A DNA stretch of 64,000 bases from Undaria pinnatifida (GCA_012845835.1 JABAKD010000001.1:5858476-5922475), one strand, 5' to 3'; counted from the stretch's first letter, positions 34,951-45,344 are shown. Translations and numbers: made by a program. Notes: generated by a model not told the origin, from the sequence alone.

Positions 34951-35290
34951 GGCCGCCCCGGTGGTCTAGTGGTTTCACCCTCGAATACCTCCAACGTTTG
35001 GTTGTCCTTGTTGAGTTCGACGCCCACCACGATGAAATATGACTTAATTTGCAAAAATGCAATCAAAAAAAGAAATCAACTGCTGAGAGCGCCTGCTAGG
35101 TACAATTCGACGCGAGTCGACGAGGGAAGAAAATGCTCGATTCTCCTCGCGGTAAAAATGAAGGCACGTGCCGAAGTGGGGAGGGAGGAGGAGGGCCAGC
35201 TATGTGACCCCGGATCTGAGTTACTACTGAGAGGGAGCGCGAGAATGGTGCGGGGATAATAAATGGGATGAAGAAAAAAAAATGTTGCAA
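34951..35290 (+). repeat. tRNA-headed SINE (family A)
   Basis: The head GGCCGCCCCGGTGGTCTAGT includes an A-box (TGGTCTAGTGG, 34962-34972). A B-box-like element (GAGTTCGACGCC) follows at 35013-35024, the two together forming a Pol III internal promoter. The body continues with TACAATTCGACGCGAGTCG, GAAAATG, GTGACCCCGGATCTGAGT and an AAAAAAAATG tail. The tRNA-like part cannot form a complete normal tRNA. Related bodies without the head lie at 24915-25065 and 42960-43165. Transcription by Pol III is inferred from the boxes only. Confidence 0.7.
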
Positions 35291-35999
35291 AAAAAGGTAT
35301 ATGATTATTTCTACCAGTAAATAATATGTCAGTCTCTGGGAAATACGCACGGCACCATCAGCAGTCGTCATGGTAGAGACACTCCGGATATTGTGTATTG
35401 AGGGGACGCGTCCGATTTCGACAACGTGAAAGCACCCACGAAGCAAAGATAGCAGACACACATATCCCGCCTTCTCGAGAAAAAACATAGAAGAACGCTA
35501 CGCCAACCTCCCGTACGAGCAAAGCCACCCCCGCACCAATCTTAGACAACGCCGACGCAACGAGAGATCGCCATCCTCTTCTTCGTTTTTCTCCTCGCCC
35601 GCAACCACGCAGACCAATCAATGCGACAGCCTTCACGTAACAAACAAAGCAATCTTCTTCCAAAACCTCGCCGGCTGACATGGCCGCATGTCGACGTTTG
35701 ATGCAAACCGACTTCGCATCCTGTCGACTTCGAACCTCCATTGCCACGGGGACAGCAGTGCAGTCTCTTCATTAATGCCAAGGCCTCTTTCGTTAGGCCT
35801 AGAGGCGACGCAGGTTCTCAATAATACTATTTTCGGTATTTTTGTTTGATAGACGCCAACTTTTACTTGACGGCGCATTTAACATAGTGTGTTTCGCCTA
35901 TCCTTGCCTTCTTTGTTGTACAATATTACGTTTTTTTTCTGTCAAATCATGACTTTCATAATCCCATGTTCGTATTAAACTCTTGGCATTACTTTAAAG
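35291..35999. other. no supported gene
   Basis: A minus-strand frame (35747-35358, 129 codons) with a hydrophobic middle is open, but there is no domain or paralog. I note it without calling it. Confidence 0.35.
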
Positions 36000-36240
36000 T
36001 TCAATGCATGCCAAATCGGACAGCTACACCTTAAGTTGTCGAAGTGCTGCCCTGCCCTACCCGAAGCATGGGCGCCGGCGAATGCCGGCGCCCATGCGGA
36101 GCCCTTGTATTGGCGTCATATTTTGTCCCAAAACTTAAAATGATTACTGTAAGAAAATCGGTATTGCGGTAGGTATCATAGTAGTGCATGTATTTATTGA
36201 ATTTCGGTAGGTACACGTACATACATACATGGATATAGAC
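36000..36240. repeat. dispersed repeat DR4 with perfect hairpin
   Basis: The segment GAAGTGYTGCCCTGCCCTAC to GCGGAGCCCTTGTAT recurs at about 45135-45210. The continuation (TTTGTCCCAAAACTTAAA to GTACGTACATACAT) recurs inverted at 58360-58490. At 36066-36097 it holds a perfect 14-bp inverted repeat around a GAAT loop (GCATGGGCGCCGGC / GCCGGCGCCCATGC). At 45161-45198 the hairpin is imperfect. It may be a non-autonomous element end. Confidence 0.65.
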
Positions 36241-36649
36241 GTGGCAAGCGGACGCGTGACTAAAACGAGGAGAGGAGGTAGTAAACATAATTACCCTTAT
36301 CTCGGTCGCGGTCGGTCGTTAAACTTTCGTTTTTTGGGCTTTCGGGCTGTCTGTGCAGAATTCCAAAGCTGCACCTGCTGCTGGACCCTTCGAACAGCTT
36401 CCGCAGCTGCTGGGCCATTCGAACGGCTGTCCCAGAACGTCAAAACGTCAGCTTTGTTTTGTAATTTCAATGCTGGCGGTGGTGGTGATTACGTTGAAAT
36501 CTGTCGTACGTAGCCACCCGTTGCTCTTCATGTATGTATGTAGAAGTCAGACGTTTGACAACCAACGCCCCACCAGGACCACACAGAGATCATATCCTTC
36601 AACCATCGGTACGTCTGCGAGACACCCTCTCTCTGTTCTCCTCTGGGAT

Positions 36650-37030
36650 AATGAACACGCGCAAGAGCAGCAGCAACGGTGGCAGTGGTGATACTGGCGG
36701 TGCTTCCTCTCCTGCTGCTGCGGGTGGCTTTTTGCGGCAATCGCTCAAGCTATTTCTGCCGGAGCAACTCAACTCTCGCCGGTGGTGACTCCCCCGACGC
36801 GCAAACGTAAGGAGCCGGAGCCTGGACCTTCCGCAGGATCGACTGCGGCTTCAAGCGGAACCCCAGGGCCTTCATTTGCCAACGGGTGGTCTGGTACCCG
36901 GGACGACCAGCCGGACCAACGGGTCAAGCTGTCCCCCGAAGAGCGGTGCAACCGCTGTGACCAACATCTTGACAAGGTGACTAAGATTAACGAAAAAAGC
37001 GAGACTGGCCCGGCAGTGCGCAGTTGCGTC
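36650..37030 (+). pseudogene. protein-like exon interrupted by a frameshift
   Basis: A frame from ATG 36650 (MNTRKSSSNGG, then Ser/Gly/Ala-rich) ends at a stop at 36788. Another frame, already open upstream of 36740 (AIAQAISAGATQLSPVV), continues to about 37025 with PPTRKRKEPEPG, RVKLSPEERCNRCDQHLD and KINEKSETGPA. Codon use in the second frame is GC-biased and even. A small indel in the TTTTT run near 36731 would account for the switch. A pyrimidine-rich stretch and TTTCAG at 37207-37212 look like an intron end. The protein is not recognised. CNRC might be metal-binding. It could be a host gene exon or an element's gag-like start. Confidence 0.45.
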
Positions 37031-37215
37031 TCTGTTTGCGTTTTGCGCGCTGATTGCTTGCTGCCGCCGAAGCTGCTTCTGTTGCGGTTGGGTCATGCAT
37101 TTCCCTGTGTTGTGTCTGTGTTATCACCAGTATTTTTGACGCCGCGTGTTCTTCATCCATTTTTTCTGTTGACTTGGTTTCTTTTTTTTTTTTTCATTTT
37201 GCGTGGTTTCAGGTT

Positions 37216-38927
37216 GAGCGATGGCCGAAATCGGGTACACCCGATTGACCTATGGCCGTTATCGGGTACCCCTTGAACACACTGTCCCACAACGACTTAG
37301 GACGACATCTCATTGGTCGAAACCACACCGCATCCGAACGCAGCCGCATGTCCATCGGGTGTACCCGATTATGGCTGAACAAGTCCTCGACATGTACCAG
37401 ACTCGCATACAAGCTACCCGATTATGGCCGGACTACTCGACCACCAGCCCACACGCACACACGCACGCGCCATGCGCGCAGCGGGCGCGAACTTGCGCCA
37501 CGTCAGGAGGCGGGGCATTGTTTGTTCCTCCGTCTCGGAGCTCTTTTTTTCCGGACATCTTTTTCCGGAGCTCTTTTTTGTGGACCTTGAAGTCGCAGTT
37601 AGGCCATTTCTTACGCAGTCGGATACCGCCAGTCGAAAACGGCCCTTTTCGACTGGATTCTTGTGGTACTTCTTCTTAACGTCAGTCGAGCCGATTTCTT
37701 ATTCTCATCATCAGTCGAGCCGACTTTATAGTTTTGGTGCTCTTCCTAAAGGCGGTTGGTGTGAGGGAGTACTGCTGTACAGCAGTCGAGAGGTCAAGGG
37801 GTGCTAAGGCCATTTCTTATGCAGTCGGATGTGTTTTCGACTGAAGCCCAAATCGAGCTTTCTTACGCAGTCGAAAAAGGGCTTTTTTGACTAAACTGTT
37901 TTCGACTGAGAATTCCGACTGGATACTCTAGTAAAAAATCTCAGTCGAAAAAGTTTTTTACGTGTTTTTTGAACCGATCGCATCGCTCATCCCACCACCA
38001 AACACACACCCACACGGCCACACACCCATACCAGGTACCACACTGCAGTACCATACAAGGCGTTGACGCTGGCTTCGCTATCCCAGCTGTTGCTTCTCGC
38101 AGCAAGTCAGCGTGGCGCATTCCTAGTTTTGCTCGCCAGCAGCGTGTATCACACGACGGCAGCAGCGCGCGTCTCGATCCCATGCTGCTAACAACCGCTG
38201 CGGCTGCTGTAGCTTTGGCGGCTCTCGGCTGAGTGCAACTCCACGAATGTGGCTTTCTTTGGCGGCTTTCGGCTAAGCCCAAAGCCACCTACTCGCTGGG
38301 ACGAGGGTTCGTCGAGCCGTTGCTCGCGAAGAAAGCGCGAAGCGCAGAGCTGCCAACCGATTTCGACTGCTGTACAGAAGTACTCCCTCACACCAACCGC
38401 CTCTAGGAAGCGCACCAAAACTATAAAGTCGGCTCGACTGATGATAAGAATAAGAAATCGGCTCGACTGACGTTAAGAAGAAGTACCACAAGAATCCAGT
38501 CGAAAAGGGCCGTTTTCGACTGGCGGTATCCGACTGCGTAAGAAATGGCCTAACTGCGACTTCAAGGTCCACAAAAAAGAGCTCCGGAAAAAGATGTCCG
38601 GAAAAAAAGAGCTCCGAGACGGAGAAACAAACAATGCCCCGCCTCCTGACGTGGCGCAAGTTCGCGCCCGCTGCGCGTGCGTGTGTGCGTATGGGCTGGT
38701 GGTCGAGTAGTCCGGCCATAATCGGGTAGCTTGTATGCGAGTCGGGTACATGTCGAGGACTTGTTCAGCCATAATCGGGTACACCCGATGGACATGTGGC
38801 TGCGTTCGGATGCGGTGTGGTTTCGACCAATGAGATGTCGTCCTGAGTCGTTGTGGGACAGTGTGTTCAAGGGGTACCCGATAACGGCCATAGGTCAATC
38901 GGGTGTACCCGATTTCGGCCATCGCTC
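37216..38927. mobile_element. Mutator-like non-autonomous DNA transposon with ~570-bp terminal inverted repeats
   Basis: Terminal inverted repeats start GAGCGATGGCCGAAATCGGG at 37216 and end as its exact complement at 38927. By eye they extend to about 37789 and from about 38356, nearly identical apart from a short indel. A 9-bp duplication TTTCAGGTT flanks the element (37207-37215 and 38928-38936). Long inverted repeats with a 9-bp duplication are characteristic of Mutator-like elements. The interior (37790-38355) encodes no transposase. It carries many CAGTCGAAAA motifs and a block shared with 9310-10145. The two arms encode the same spurious frame (MAEIGYTRLTYGRY) because they are copies. 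The high identity of the arms indicates recent activity. Confidence 0.85.
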
Positions 38928-38936
38928 TTTCAGGTT

Positions 38937-40030
38937 TTTATCAATCTGTCCTCCGCACAATGCTGCTGCAATGTGACCGCACTGAAAGTCTGACCCCGGA
39001 ATATCCCCGGTTTGGCGCCATGATACTGCTGCTGCTGCTGCTGCTTCTGCATGTACGCCATTGCTGGCTCTGTTGCTGCTCTTTTACATGACGCTGCTGT
39101 TGATGTTGATTGTTGTTGTTTTTTTCGCCTCGATTTTCATGTCTTGCTGTTGTGTGTTCATCAATATGTTCTGTACCACTCTGTCCAGAAATTAGAGCAT
39201 TTTTATAAGTGAACTTAATATAAATAGGGCGCTTATTATATTTATGTCTCACTCACGAGCACTATAAGGGCCCAGATTAACGAGGAACTTTTCGATTTTT
39301 TTTATCGAATTGAATTTAATTTGCATTGTTGTATTAAAATTATGGAATGTTGTAACTTGGTTAAATAATACTCTTTTGTATCTAAAATAACATCCAAGTA
39401 CACCGATCATTTCTTTTGGTGCTGATTGTACACACCGCGACACTTGCTTTGCTGCTGCTGTGCGTCCTGCAACACTCTGTGTGCTGGTCAATTTGTGTTT
39501 GTGCAGAGTGGATTAACTCCCACACCTGGAACTGCCTTCGGAACACCAAGGTCGACAGCACCGTTTCTGCAGTAGCGGTCGTCGCCGCGAAAAAGGACGT
39601 GCGTTTTCTGTCACTGCCTACCTTCGATATAGAAGAGTTGCTACTACTGCTTTCGGCGAGGCTAGATCAATAGAGCAGTACTGTAGTAATCTATGGGCAG
39701 TATTTATCTTAATCTACTACGGGCAGTATTTATACTAGCCTACTACTGGCAGTATATATACTAACCTACTGTGGTTATCTATTGATACGGCATATCTAGC
39801 TTCAGAAGCTTGAGCATTGTCACAGTAGTATGTCTCCTGACAGTATTTTATCTACTGAACCAGTAGAATATTGCTGTAGTAATCTACTGATCCAGTACTT
39901 TCATCTACGGTCGGCAGTAGATATCTATATTGTAAGCAGTGAGCAGTGTAATATACTGGCTGATCCAGTAGCGTGAAGATAGCTGCATCCGCCTGCTGCA
40001 TACTACAGTAGTACAGTGGGTTACTGCTTT
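38937..40030. other. possible exons and AT-rich 33-bp repeats
   Basis: A CTG run lies at about 39028-39050. 39500-39672 has even codon use (AEWINSHTWNCLRNTKVD ... FDIEELLLLL) after a possible acceptor GTTTGTGCAG, but no domain. From 39673 to about 40000, short repeats of CTACTG..CAGTATTTAT make up AT-rich sequence. I do not call a gene, but these could be exons of the gene suggested by 36650-37030 and 40240-40512. Confidence 0.35.
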
Positions 40031-40239
40031 ACGGAAGGATATTGGATCAGTCTTCTGCCACACAACTGCAGGAGGATTGACGGCAGGGTATTCGTTGCAG
40101 TTGTGTTAATGCTCGACCCTTTAGGTGCCAAGATTATAACTACTGCCAGCAAATTGCTACTGCTACGGTATTAAACGTTAGGTCACTTCTTACCACAAGA
40201 ATACTGATCAGAAGGTTCCTGTCAACACGCACCAATTTA

Positions 40240-40512
40240 ATGCAGATCGGGAGACAGTGCTACGACTGCATGCACACCCCGCCGGACAACGTAATCATCA
40301 CCGAAAAAGATGTGATCATCACAAAGGACGCGAAAACGCTGCACTTCAAGTGCGCGGTGAACGGGCGCAAAATCTACCTGGCGAGCGTTCACGCCAATCA
40401 AGACCGTATCTTCCAGGTGGTCGCCAAATTGGCCAAGGCCCAGCAGGACAAGCTGGACAACACGCGTGCGGCAGTGGACCTCAGCGCCTTCTTCGATGCT
40501 CATTCCCACTGA
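40240..40512 (+). CDS. hypothetical protein, perhaps a last exon
   Basis: The 90-codon frame has the clearest host-like codon bias in the neighbourhood: third positions are mostly G or C, lysine is mostly AAG in the second half. It contains CYDCMHTPPDN (CxxC), then ITEKDVIITKDAKTLHFKC, a lysine/alanine-rich helix (VVAKLAKAQQDKLDNTRAA) and ends LSAFFDAHSH. I recognise no family. The ATG at 40240 is followed at once by an AG, so the true structure may be an exon beginning at about 40246 after an intron ending TTTAATGCAG. It is followed by tandem repeats of its 3' flank. Confidence 0.5.
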   Translation: MQIGRQCYDCMHTPPDNVIITEKDVIITKDAKTLHFKCAVNGRKIYLASVHANQDRIFQVVAKLAKAQQDKLDNTRAAVDLSAFFDAHSH

Positions 40513-40534
40513 ACCTCTACGGTTGTTGTTGTCG

Positions 40535-40870
40535 TTGTCTTGGTTTTTGGTGTGTGCTCGTGACTTGGCGGTTACCTGCACCATAAATAAGTTGACTCTT
40601 TACCTGTGCAAAGATTCCAACGTACCCTCTTTGGCGTGTGCCGTGGAGATTTTGGTTCTGTCGCTGCACCTGCTCTCTGAGAGTAGGTCGCAGTTATTTG
40701 TGCGTCTCGGACTTCACCGACCTGTTTTTTTTATTCGTCTTGGCGTGTGCCATAGAGGTGACTTCTGCCGCTGCACCTGCTCTCTGAGTAGGTCGCTGCT
40801 ATTTCCGCGTCTAGGACTTGACCGAGGTTTCTTTTTCGCCTTCGGTGTGTGCCGGAGATACATCGTGAGA
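40535..40870. repeat. ~104-bp tandem repeat
   Basis: Two well-preserved units (about 40630-40738 and 40739-40843) and two partial ones share TTGGCGTGTGCCRTRGAG, CGCTGCACCTGCTCTCTGAG and AGGTCGC..TATTT. Confidence 0.75.
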
Positions 40871-40926
40871 GTTGAATATCATATTTCAACTAACTTCCTT
40901 CTACTACAAAACAGCTTCCTTCAATA

Positions 40927-41390
40927 GTGGCTAATAATGTCCCTCAACGCTTAGGCGTGGTTCCTTTCGGGGATTTGACGGCCTCTTGGCCATTTACGTA
41001 TATGTTTTCGTCTACCGACGTCCCTGGAGTCCCTCCACACAACCTGCGCCTCAAAGTTGGCCGCGTCGTCATGTTAATGCGCAACGTCAACTCTGACACC
41101 GGCATCGTCAACGGTAAAAAAGGCGTTGCGCGAGTCATATCCCCACACATACATTGTTGACGTTGAGGTCATAGCTCCAGATTCCCCTCTCATCAAAATA
41201 CCACGAATCCTTTTCGAAGTTAAAGTCGGGTCCAAATGAATCACATTCCATCGCAGACAGTTTCCCCTACGCGTTTGCTACGCAGTTACCTTCAACAAAA
41301 GCCAAGGTCAAACTTTGTCTTAAGTCGGTCTCGACCTTCGAGATGACGTCTTCTGCCATGATCAGCTATACGTCGCATTAAGATGAACTA
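40927..41390 (+). pseudogene. PIF1/Helitron-type helicase C-terminus, broken
   Basis: The conserved C-terminal order of Pif1-family helicases, shared by Helitron Rep/Hel proteins, is visible: VPPHNLRLKVGRVVMLMRN, NGKKGVARVI, then after a frame change near 41150 IKIPRILFEV, FHRRQFPLR, NKSQGQTL (41293-41316), VGLDL and FCHDQLYVAL. Known role of the family: ATP-driven unwinding of DNA, in Helitrons during rolling-circle transposition. The N-terminal ATPase half (Walker A) is not present upstream. Several in-frame stops (near 41237 and 41317) and a frameshift make this a relic. The OTU-like domain that follows suggests a Helitron relative rather than a host Pif1. Confidence 0.75.
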
Positions 41391-41559
41391 CGTGCAGTGC
41401 CAACATCATGTGTCTAGTGCGCCCTGAACGTTTAACTAACGGTGTACCTCACGTGGCTAATTGCGGCTTCGAGCCGTTCATAACCGCAGCTACAGGACTC
41501 GGATTGCCCCAATGCAGTCCGATCTTCTATCGACCACCGCTCCTTCCATACGCTGCCAC

Positions 41560-42037
41560 TTCAGTACAACTGCGACCTTCACGGCGTCATCCTCCTGATA
41601 ACGGCTGGAACATCGTTGACAAGGTTGGCGACGGCGCCTGCCTATAAACAGCTATTGTACGACGAGTGTTTGGCAACCCAGAGCTTCACCCCCAAGTTCG
41701 CTGTTTAGCACATGGCACAAAACTCTCAACAATACATTATGCACATATCCAGCGGGTTTGGGAACGAACCAATCCACATCCTTGGGAGCGCCCCACGCAC
41801 TTGCCACAACCTGCAAGACTACCTCCAAATTTCGTCACATCCAAACGCTTACGCCGGCTACATCGAAATTGCTGCTGCAATACATTTAGACTCCACAACA
41901 TTGCCATAAACAATACATTCTCAGGGTCGTCCCTGCCTTCGTTTCCGATAAACTCCAGCCATTTGCATATTCTATACCAACCCAACTCCATGCATTATTT
42001 TACTCTGCTTCCACTAAACAATGACATTGATAGTTGA
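41560..42037 (+). pseudogene. OTU-type cysteine protease domain, broken
   Basis: The OTU signature DGxC is seen as KVGDGACL (Cys codon 41639-41641), followed by TAIVRRVFG (LYRAIARxVFG-like). In another frame come RTCHNLQDYLQ and AYAGYIEIAAAIHL. Back in the first frame, LHILYQPNSMHYFTLLPL puts the expected catalytic His (41993-41995) in an HY(F) motif. One stop after Cys (41645) and two frame changes disable it. Family knowledge: OTU proteases cleave ubiquitin-like linkages, and OTU domains occur in some Helitron-type proteins. Position after the helicase fits one polyprotein. Confidence 0.65.
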
Positions 42038-42300
42038 AAACCACGACACTTGCGTCACCCCACGTTCGAAGGGGAATCTTGCTGTGGTTACGATTACTGC
42101 CCCAGAAAAAGCCACACAACAGCATTGCGAGTGGCTGCGTCCCCGGGGCCTCGAGGGTAGTATTATACAAGTTCGGACAAATCGACATGGTTTATACTCG
42201 CGAGCAAGCAATATACTTCGAAGTAGGTACGTACGAGTAAGACCACACATAGCGATGCTCTATTACACACAAAAATGCCTTTTGTCTATGGCGTAATTCA
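42038..42300. repeat. dispersed repeat DR5, copy 1
   Basis: About 42075-42240 matches the reverse complement of 45640-45755 (TACGATTACT, TGGCTGCGTCCCCGG, CCTCGAGGGTRGTATTATAC, AGTTCGGACA). Confidence 0.65.
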
Positions 42301-42689
42301 TGGCATGGAGCGAGGGTGTACCATACATTTTCGACGCGAAAAACAAGGGGAAAAATAATCGTTCCTCCTGCTGTTAAGCTGCGCCACGCGAAGGTCGTAC
42401 TAAAAGTCGACAGTATCTACGGAAGAAACCAGTGAGTGGCATGCATTCGTCCCGTATCGCATCGTACGCGTTTGGTGTTTTTTTTTCCAGAGAAGACTCT
42501 TTGGAGGATAGCGTGCTTTGTTGTTGCTGTGGTCCCTGACTCTGTTGCTGTAATCGTTTGCCGGTCAAGTGCAAGCGGTCGTGTTGGTACGTAACTGACA
42601 AATAAGTTTGTGTTGCTTCGTACTTGACGTGCTCCTTGCTGCTGATTGCTGATTGATCATCTCTTCTAGTGAGTTTTTTTCTTCTTTTG
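42301..42689. other. no recognisable feature
   Basis: Short frames on the minus strand (42733-42374) with glutamine-rich CAA/CAG composition. No domain. Confidence 0.4.
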
Positions 42690-42950
42690 CACAATTCTAC
42701 TTTCCAGCTTTTGGACATACAAGCCGTGATCACAGGTGTCGTCCTTTCCCCCCCCCCCGGTTATTGCCTCATTTTTTTTTCGCGCATAGGGTTCAGCACC
42801 CACTGATCGTCGATTTTTTTTGGAGTGTTGCTAAAACTCACGCTCTCGCGCTTTCCGCAAGTCAATCAGTGCACAGGAAAAAGCCCCACGAAATTTTATA
42901 CGAGTTCGAACTCGGGGGGATTCAAACTCACGAAATTGACCAATGACTGC
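42690..42950 (-). repeat. SINE family B, truncated head
   Basis: Matches 45345-45620 on the minus strand (CTTTCCAGCTT, CACAGGTGTCGTCC, CGCGCATAGGGTTCAGCA, CGGGGGGATTCAAACTCACG). The tRNA-like head is cut off just past the B-box. Confidence 0.65.
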
Positions 42951-43170
42951 TGAAATTGCCTAGCAGCGTGGGTAGGTACAACTCGACACGAATCGTCGAG
43001 GAAGGAAAATGCCGAATTATGCACGATGAAATTTAGGGCATGTACCGTAGTGGAGATGGGGGAGGGGAGTCCGCTATATGACCCCGGGTCTGAGTTATAC
43101 TACTGGGAGGGCGAGAGTAGTGCGAGCATCACGATCAATGGGATGGGGAAAGAAAAGAAGAAGTGAAGTG
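42951..43170 (+). repeat. SINE family A, body copy
   Basis: TACAACTCGACACGAATCG, GTGGAGATGGGGGAGGGG, ATGACCCCGGGTCTGAGTT and GGGAGGGCGAGAGTAGTGCG follow in the same order as at 34951-35290. It abuts the inverted family B copy directly. Confidence 0.65.
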
Positions 43171-43555
43171 TATTACTGCTGCTGTAATAATACGATACCC
43201 CAGCAAGTTGCACCGATCGACTCGATCTGGACCGACTGCTGTATATTATGTAATTGATCCATATACAACTTCTCTAATCACAGGCCAGTATGAGATGATA
43301 GTCATTGAACTTGCTGAACTTCTTAGTGAGTGGTGGTTTTCTCTATCCACGACCTGGCCGAGCCGCGAAGGTTGGGTTACACTGTGCGGGGTGGTATCGA
43401 GGCAGGGGGTCAAAGGAAACGTCCGCGTACCGTGGGGTTGGGGTATACGAAATAAAAAATCAGCAGTAGCGCGAGTTGCCTCATTTTTTTCTAGTTGAAA
43501 ATACCTTGAAGGATTTCTGAACCGGGGTTGGACCCTGTTCTGTGGTGCTGGCGTT
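43171..43555. other. no recognisable feature
   Basis: Short frames only. Confidence 0.4.
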
Positions 43556-43559
43556 GTAT

Positions 43560-44470
43560 ACTAACCTCAGCTAGCTAAAGCTTCCACACCGTGCGGTGTG
43601 GTGTCAACCCGGGAAAAGTCGGTTTTCACCCTCGGTTTGTTGGAGTTGATGGGGTATGGAACGATTTCTGGAACGGCGAAAGGGCCCTATCCTCATCGGG
43701 TGCGTCGAAACGCCCCCCGCCCGCTTGCTGGTCCATCTCCCCCCCGGATGTCCCTGGCTCTACGAGCTGCACAGCCACTTAACGATAAGCCAATGTGAAA
43801 AGACATGATTGTCGCACCATCGTGCGGAGCTGTGTCGACTAGCGGGATAAATCGGTTATCGTCCCCGGTTTGTCAGGATTTCTGAAACGGGCACAGGACT
43901 ATATCCTCCCATGATGGCGTTGCCCTTATGTCCGAGCCCCAGCCAATCAGCGGTAAGCGAATATGGTTGGAGTTCCACGTCGTGCGGAGTGGTGTCGACA
44001 CGGGAGGTCATCGTTATTGTTCCCGCGTTTTGGAGCTGTATAGATTCGGGGGATTCACGAATCGGGGATGGGACCCTATTTTCCCCGTGTGCGACGGAAA
44101 TGCCCCCCATTGATGGGCCTCTATCCGCCTAGGACGGCGCTGTGGAGCTCGAACCAATCAGCGATTAGCCAACGGGATTGGAGTTTTCTCACCGTGCAGG
44201 GTGGTGTCAAGCTCCGTTTTCTTCCCCGGTTGATGGAAGTTTTAGAGATGTAGAACAATCTCTGGACCGGGGATGGGACCCTATATCCCCCCGAGGTGGA
44301 GATGGCTCAACATGTGCACCATGGCCAATCATAAAAGTCGGCCGGTGGGGTTGGAATTTCCACACCGTGCGGGGAGGTATCATGAGTGGATGGATCCTGA
44401 TCCCGGCATGTGACCCTACCGTGCCCAGGTGACGCCTACTTTGTGTACGAATCCTGTCCAATTAGCGATC
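43560..44470. repeat. CCAAT-containing satellite, five diverged units
   Basis: Units of roughly 160-230 bp begin CCACACCGTGCGG..GTGGTGTC near 43587, 43813, 43975, 44188 and 44360. They contain CCCGG..TTGG.G, CTGGAACGGGGATGGGACCC and CCAATCAGCG-like boxes (near 43947, 44152 and 44326). The units are GC-rich and keep no common reading frame. Confidence 0.7.
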
Positions 44471-45130
44471 AGACAAAACTGACATGTTTTTTGTTTCGTC
44501 TCATAAAACTCGAGTCTGAAATACTTGGCTGACAAAATCGTAAGCGCTATAGTCGCGTACTGTATCTACAAGAAGTAGGCGATCTACACAGCAAGCAACA
44601 AGCAGCAGTATTGCAGTAGCTTTCGAGGAGTTGAATGACGAAGGCAGTCATACCGCTGTGTTTCGCGCCTGGAACAACGTCAGCACTTTTCCCCACGATC
44701 AGACAACACACAGACAGTCGTTCTGGGAGGCTTGGATCAAGATGATACTGTTGAATCATGCATTGCATATTTCAGAAGCTGGCTCAGTGCGCGTCTCTCA
44801 TTGGCTACGAAGAGAACAAGCAGCGGACAAGGTCAGTCACTTTACTGGCCCCGGATGCTTGGCTGAGTTAAAATATCATAATAAACGCACTCGACATGTT
44901 TCGTCGCCAGACTAAAGGGTCAGTCGGCGCGTGCTCGGATTTATCCGATCGAAATCTGATGAATGAAGCTCGGAATCGGATCCATTACATAAACGGTAGA
45001 TATTAATAGTAGTACATTGTTATGAATATTAGTCTCTATCGAACTCTTGGCATTGCCTTCATACTGTACGTGCAGAATATGGTTGTGTGTGTGGTGACTT
45101 TTTTTACTCTACCAAGTATTCAATCGAATA
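44471..45130. other. no supported gene
   Basis: The frame at 44631-44915 (94 codons; HTAVFRAWNNVSTFPHDQ) is somewhat protein-like but has no recognisable domain. Confidence 0.35.
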
Positions 45131-45344
45131 ATTCGAAGTGTTGCCCTGCCCTACCCGAAGCATGGGTGCCGGCGAATGCCATGCCGGCACACATGCGGAG
45201 CCCTTGTATATTATATCATCATACTATATTATATTTCACACACCCTCCTTATACCATAAGTCAGACAAAAAGCGTGTGTGTAATATAGGATCATCAGTGT
45301 GTGTGCTTTTTTTTTTTCTTCTTCTTTTTCGCTCACTTTTACTT
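45131..45344. repeat. DR4 copy 2 and simple AT-rich sequence
   Basis: About 45135-45210 is the second copy of the hairpin-bearing block at 36040-36115. The rest is AT-rich. Confidence 0.6.
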
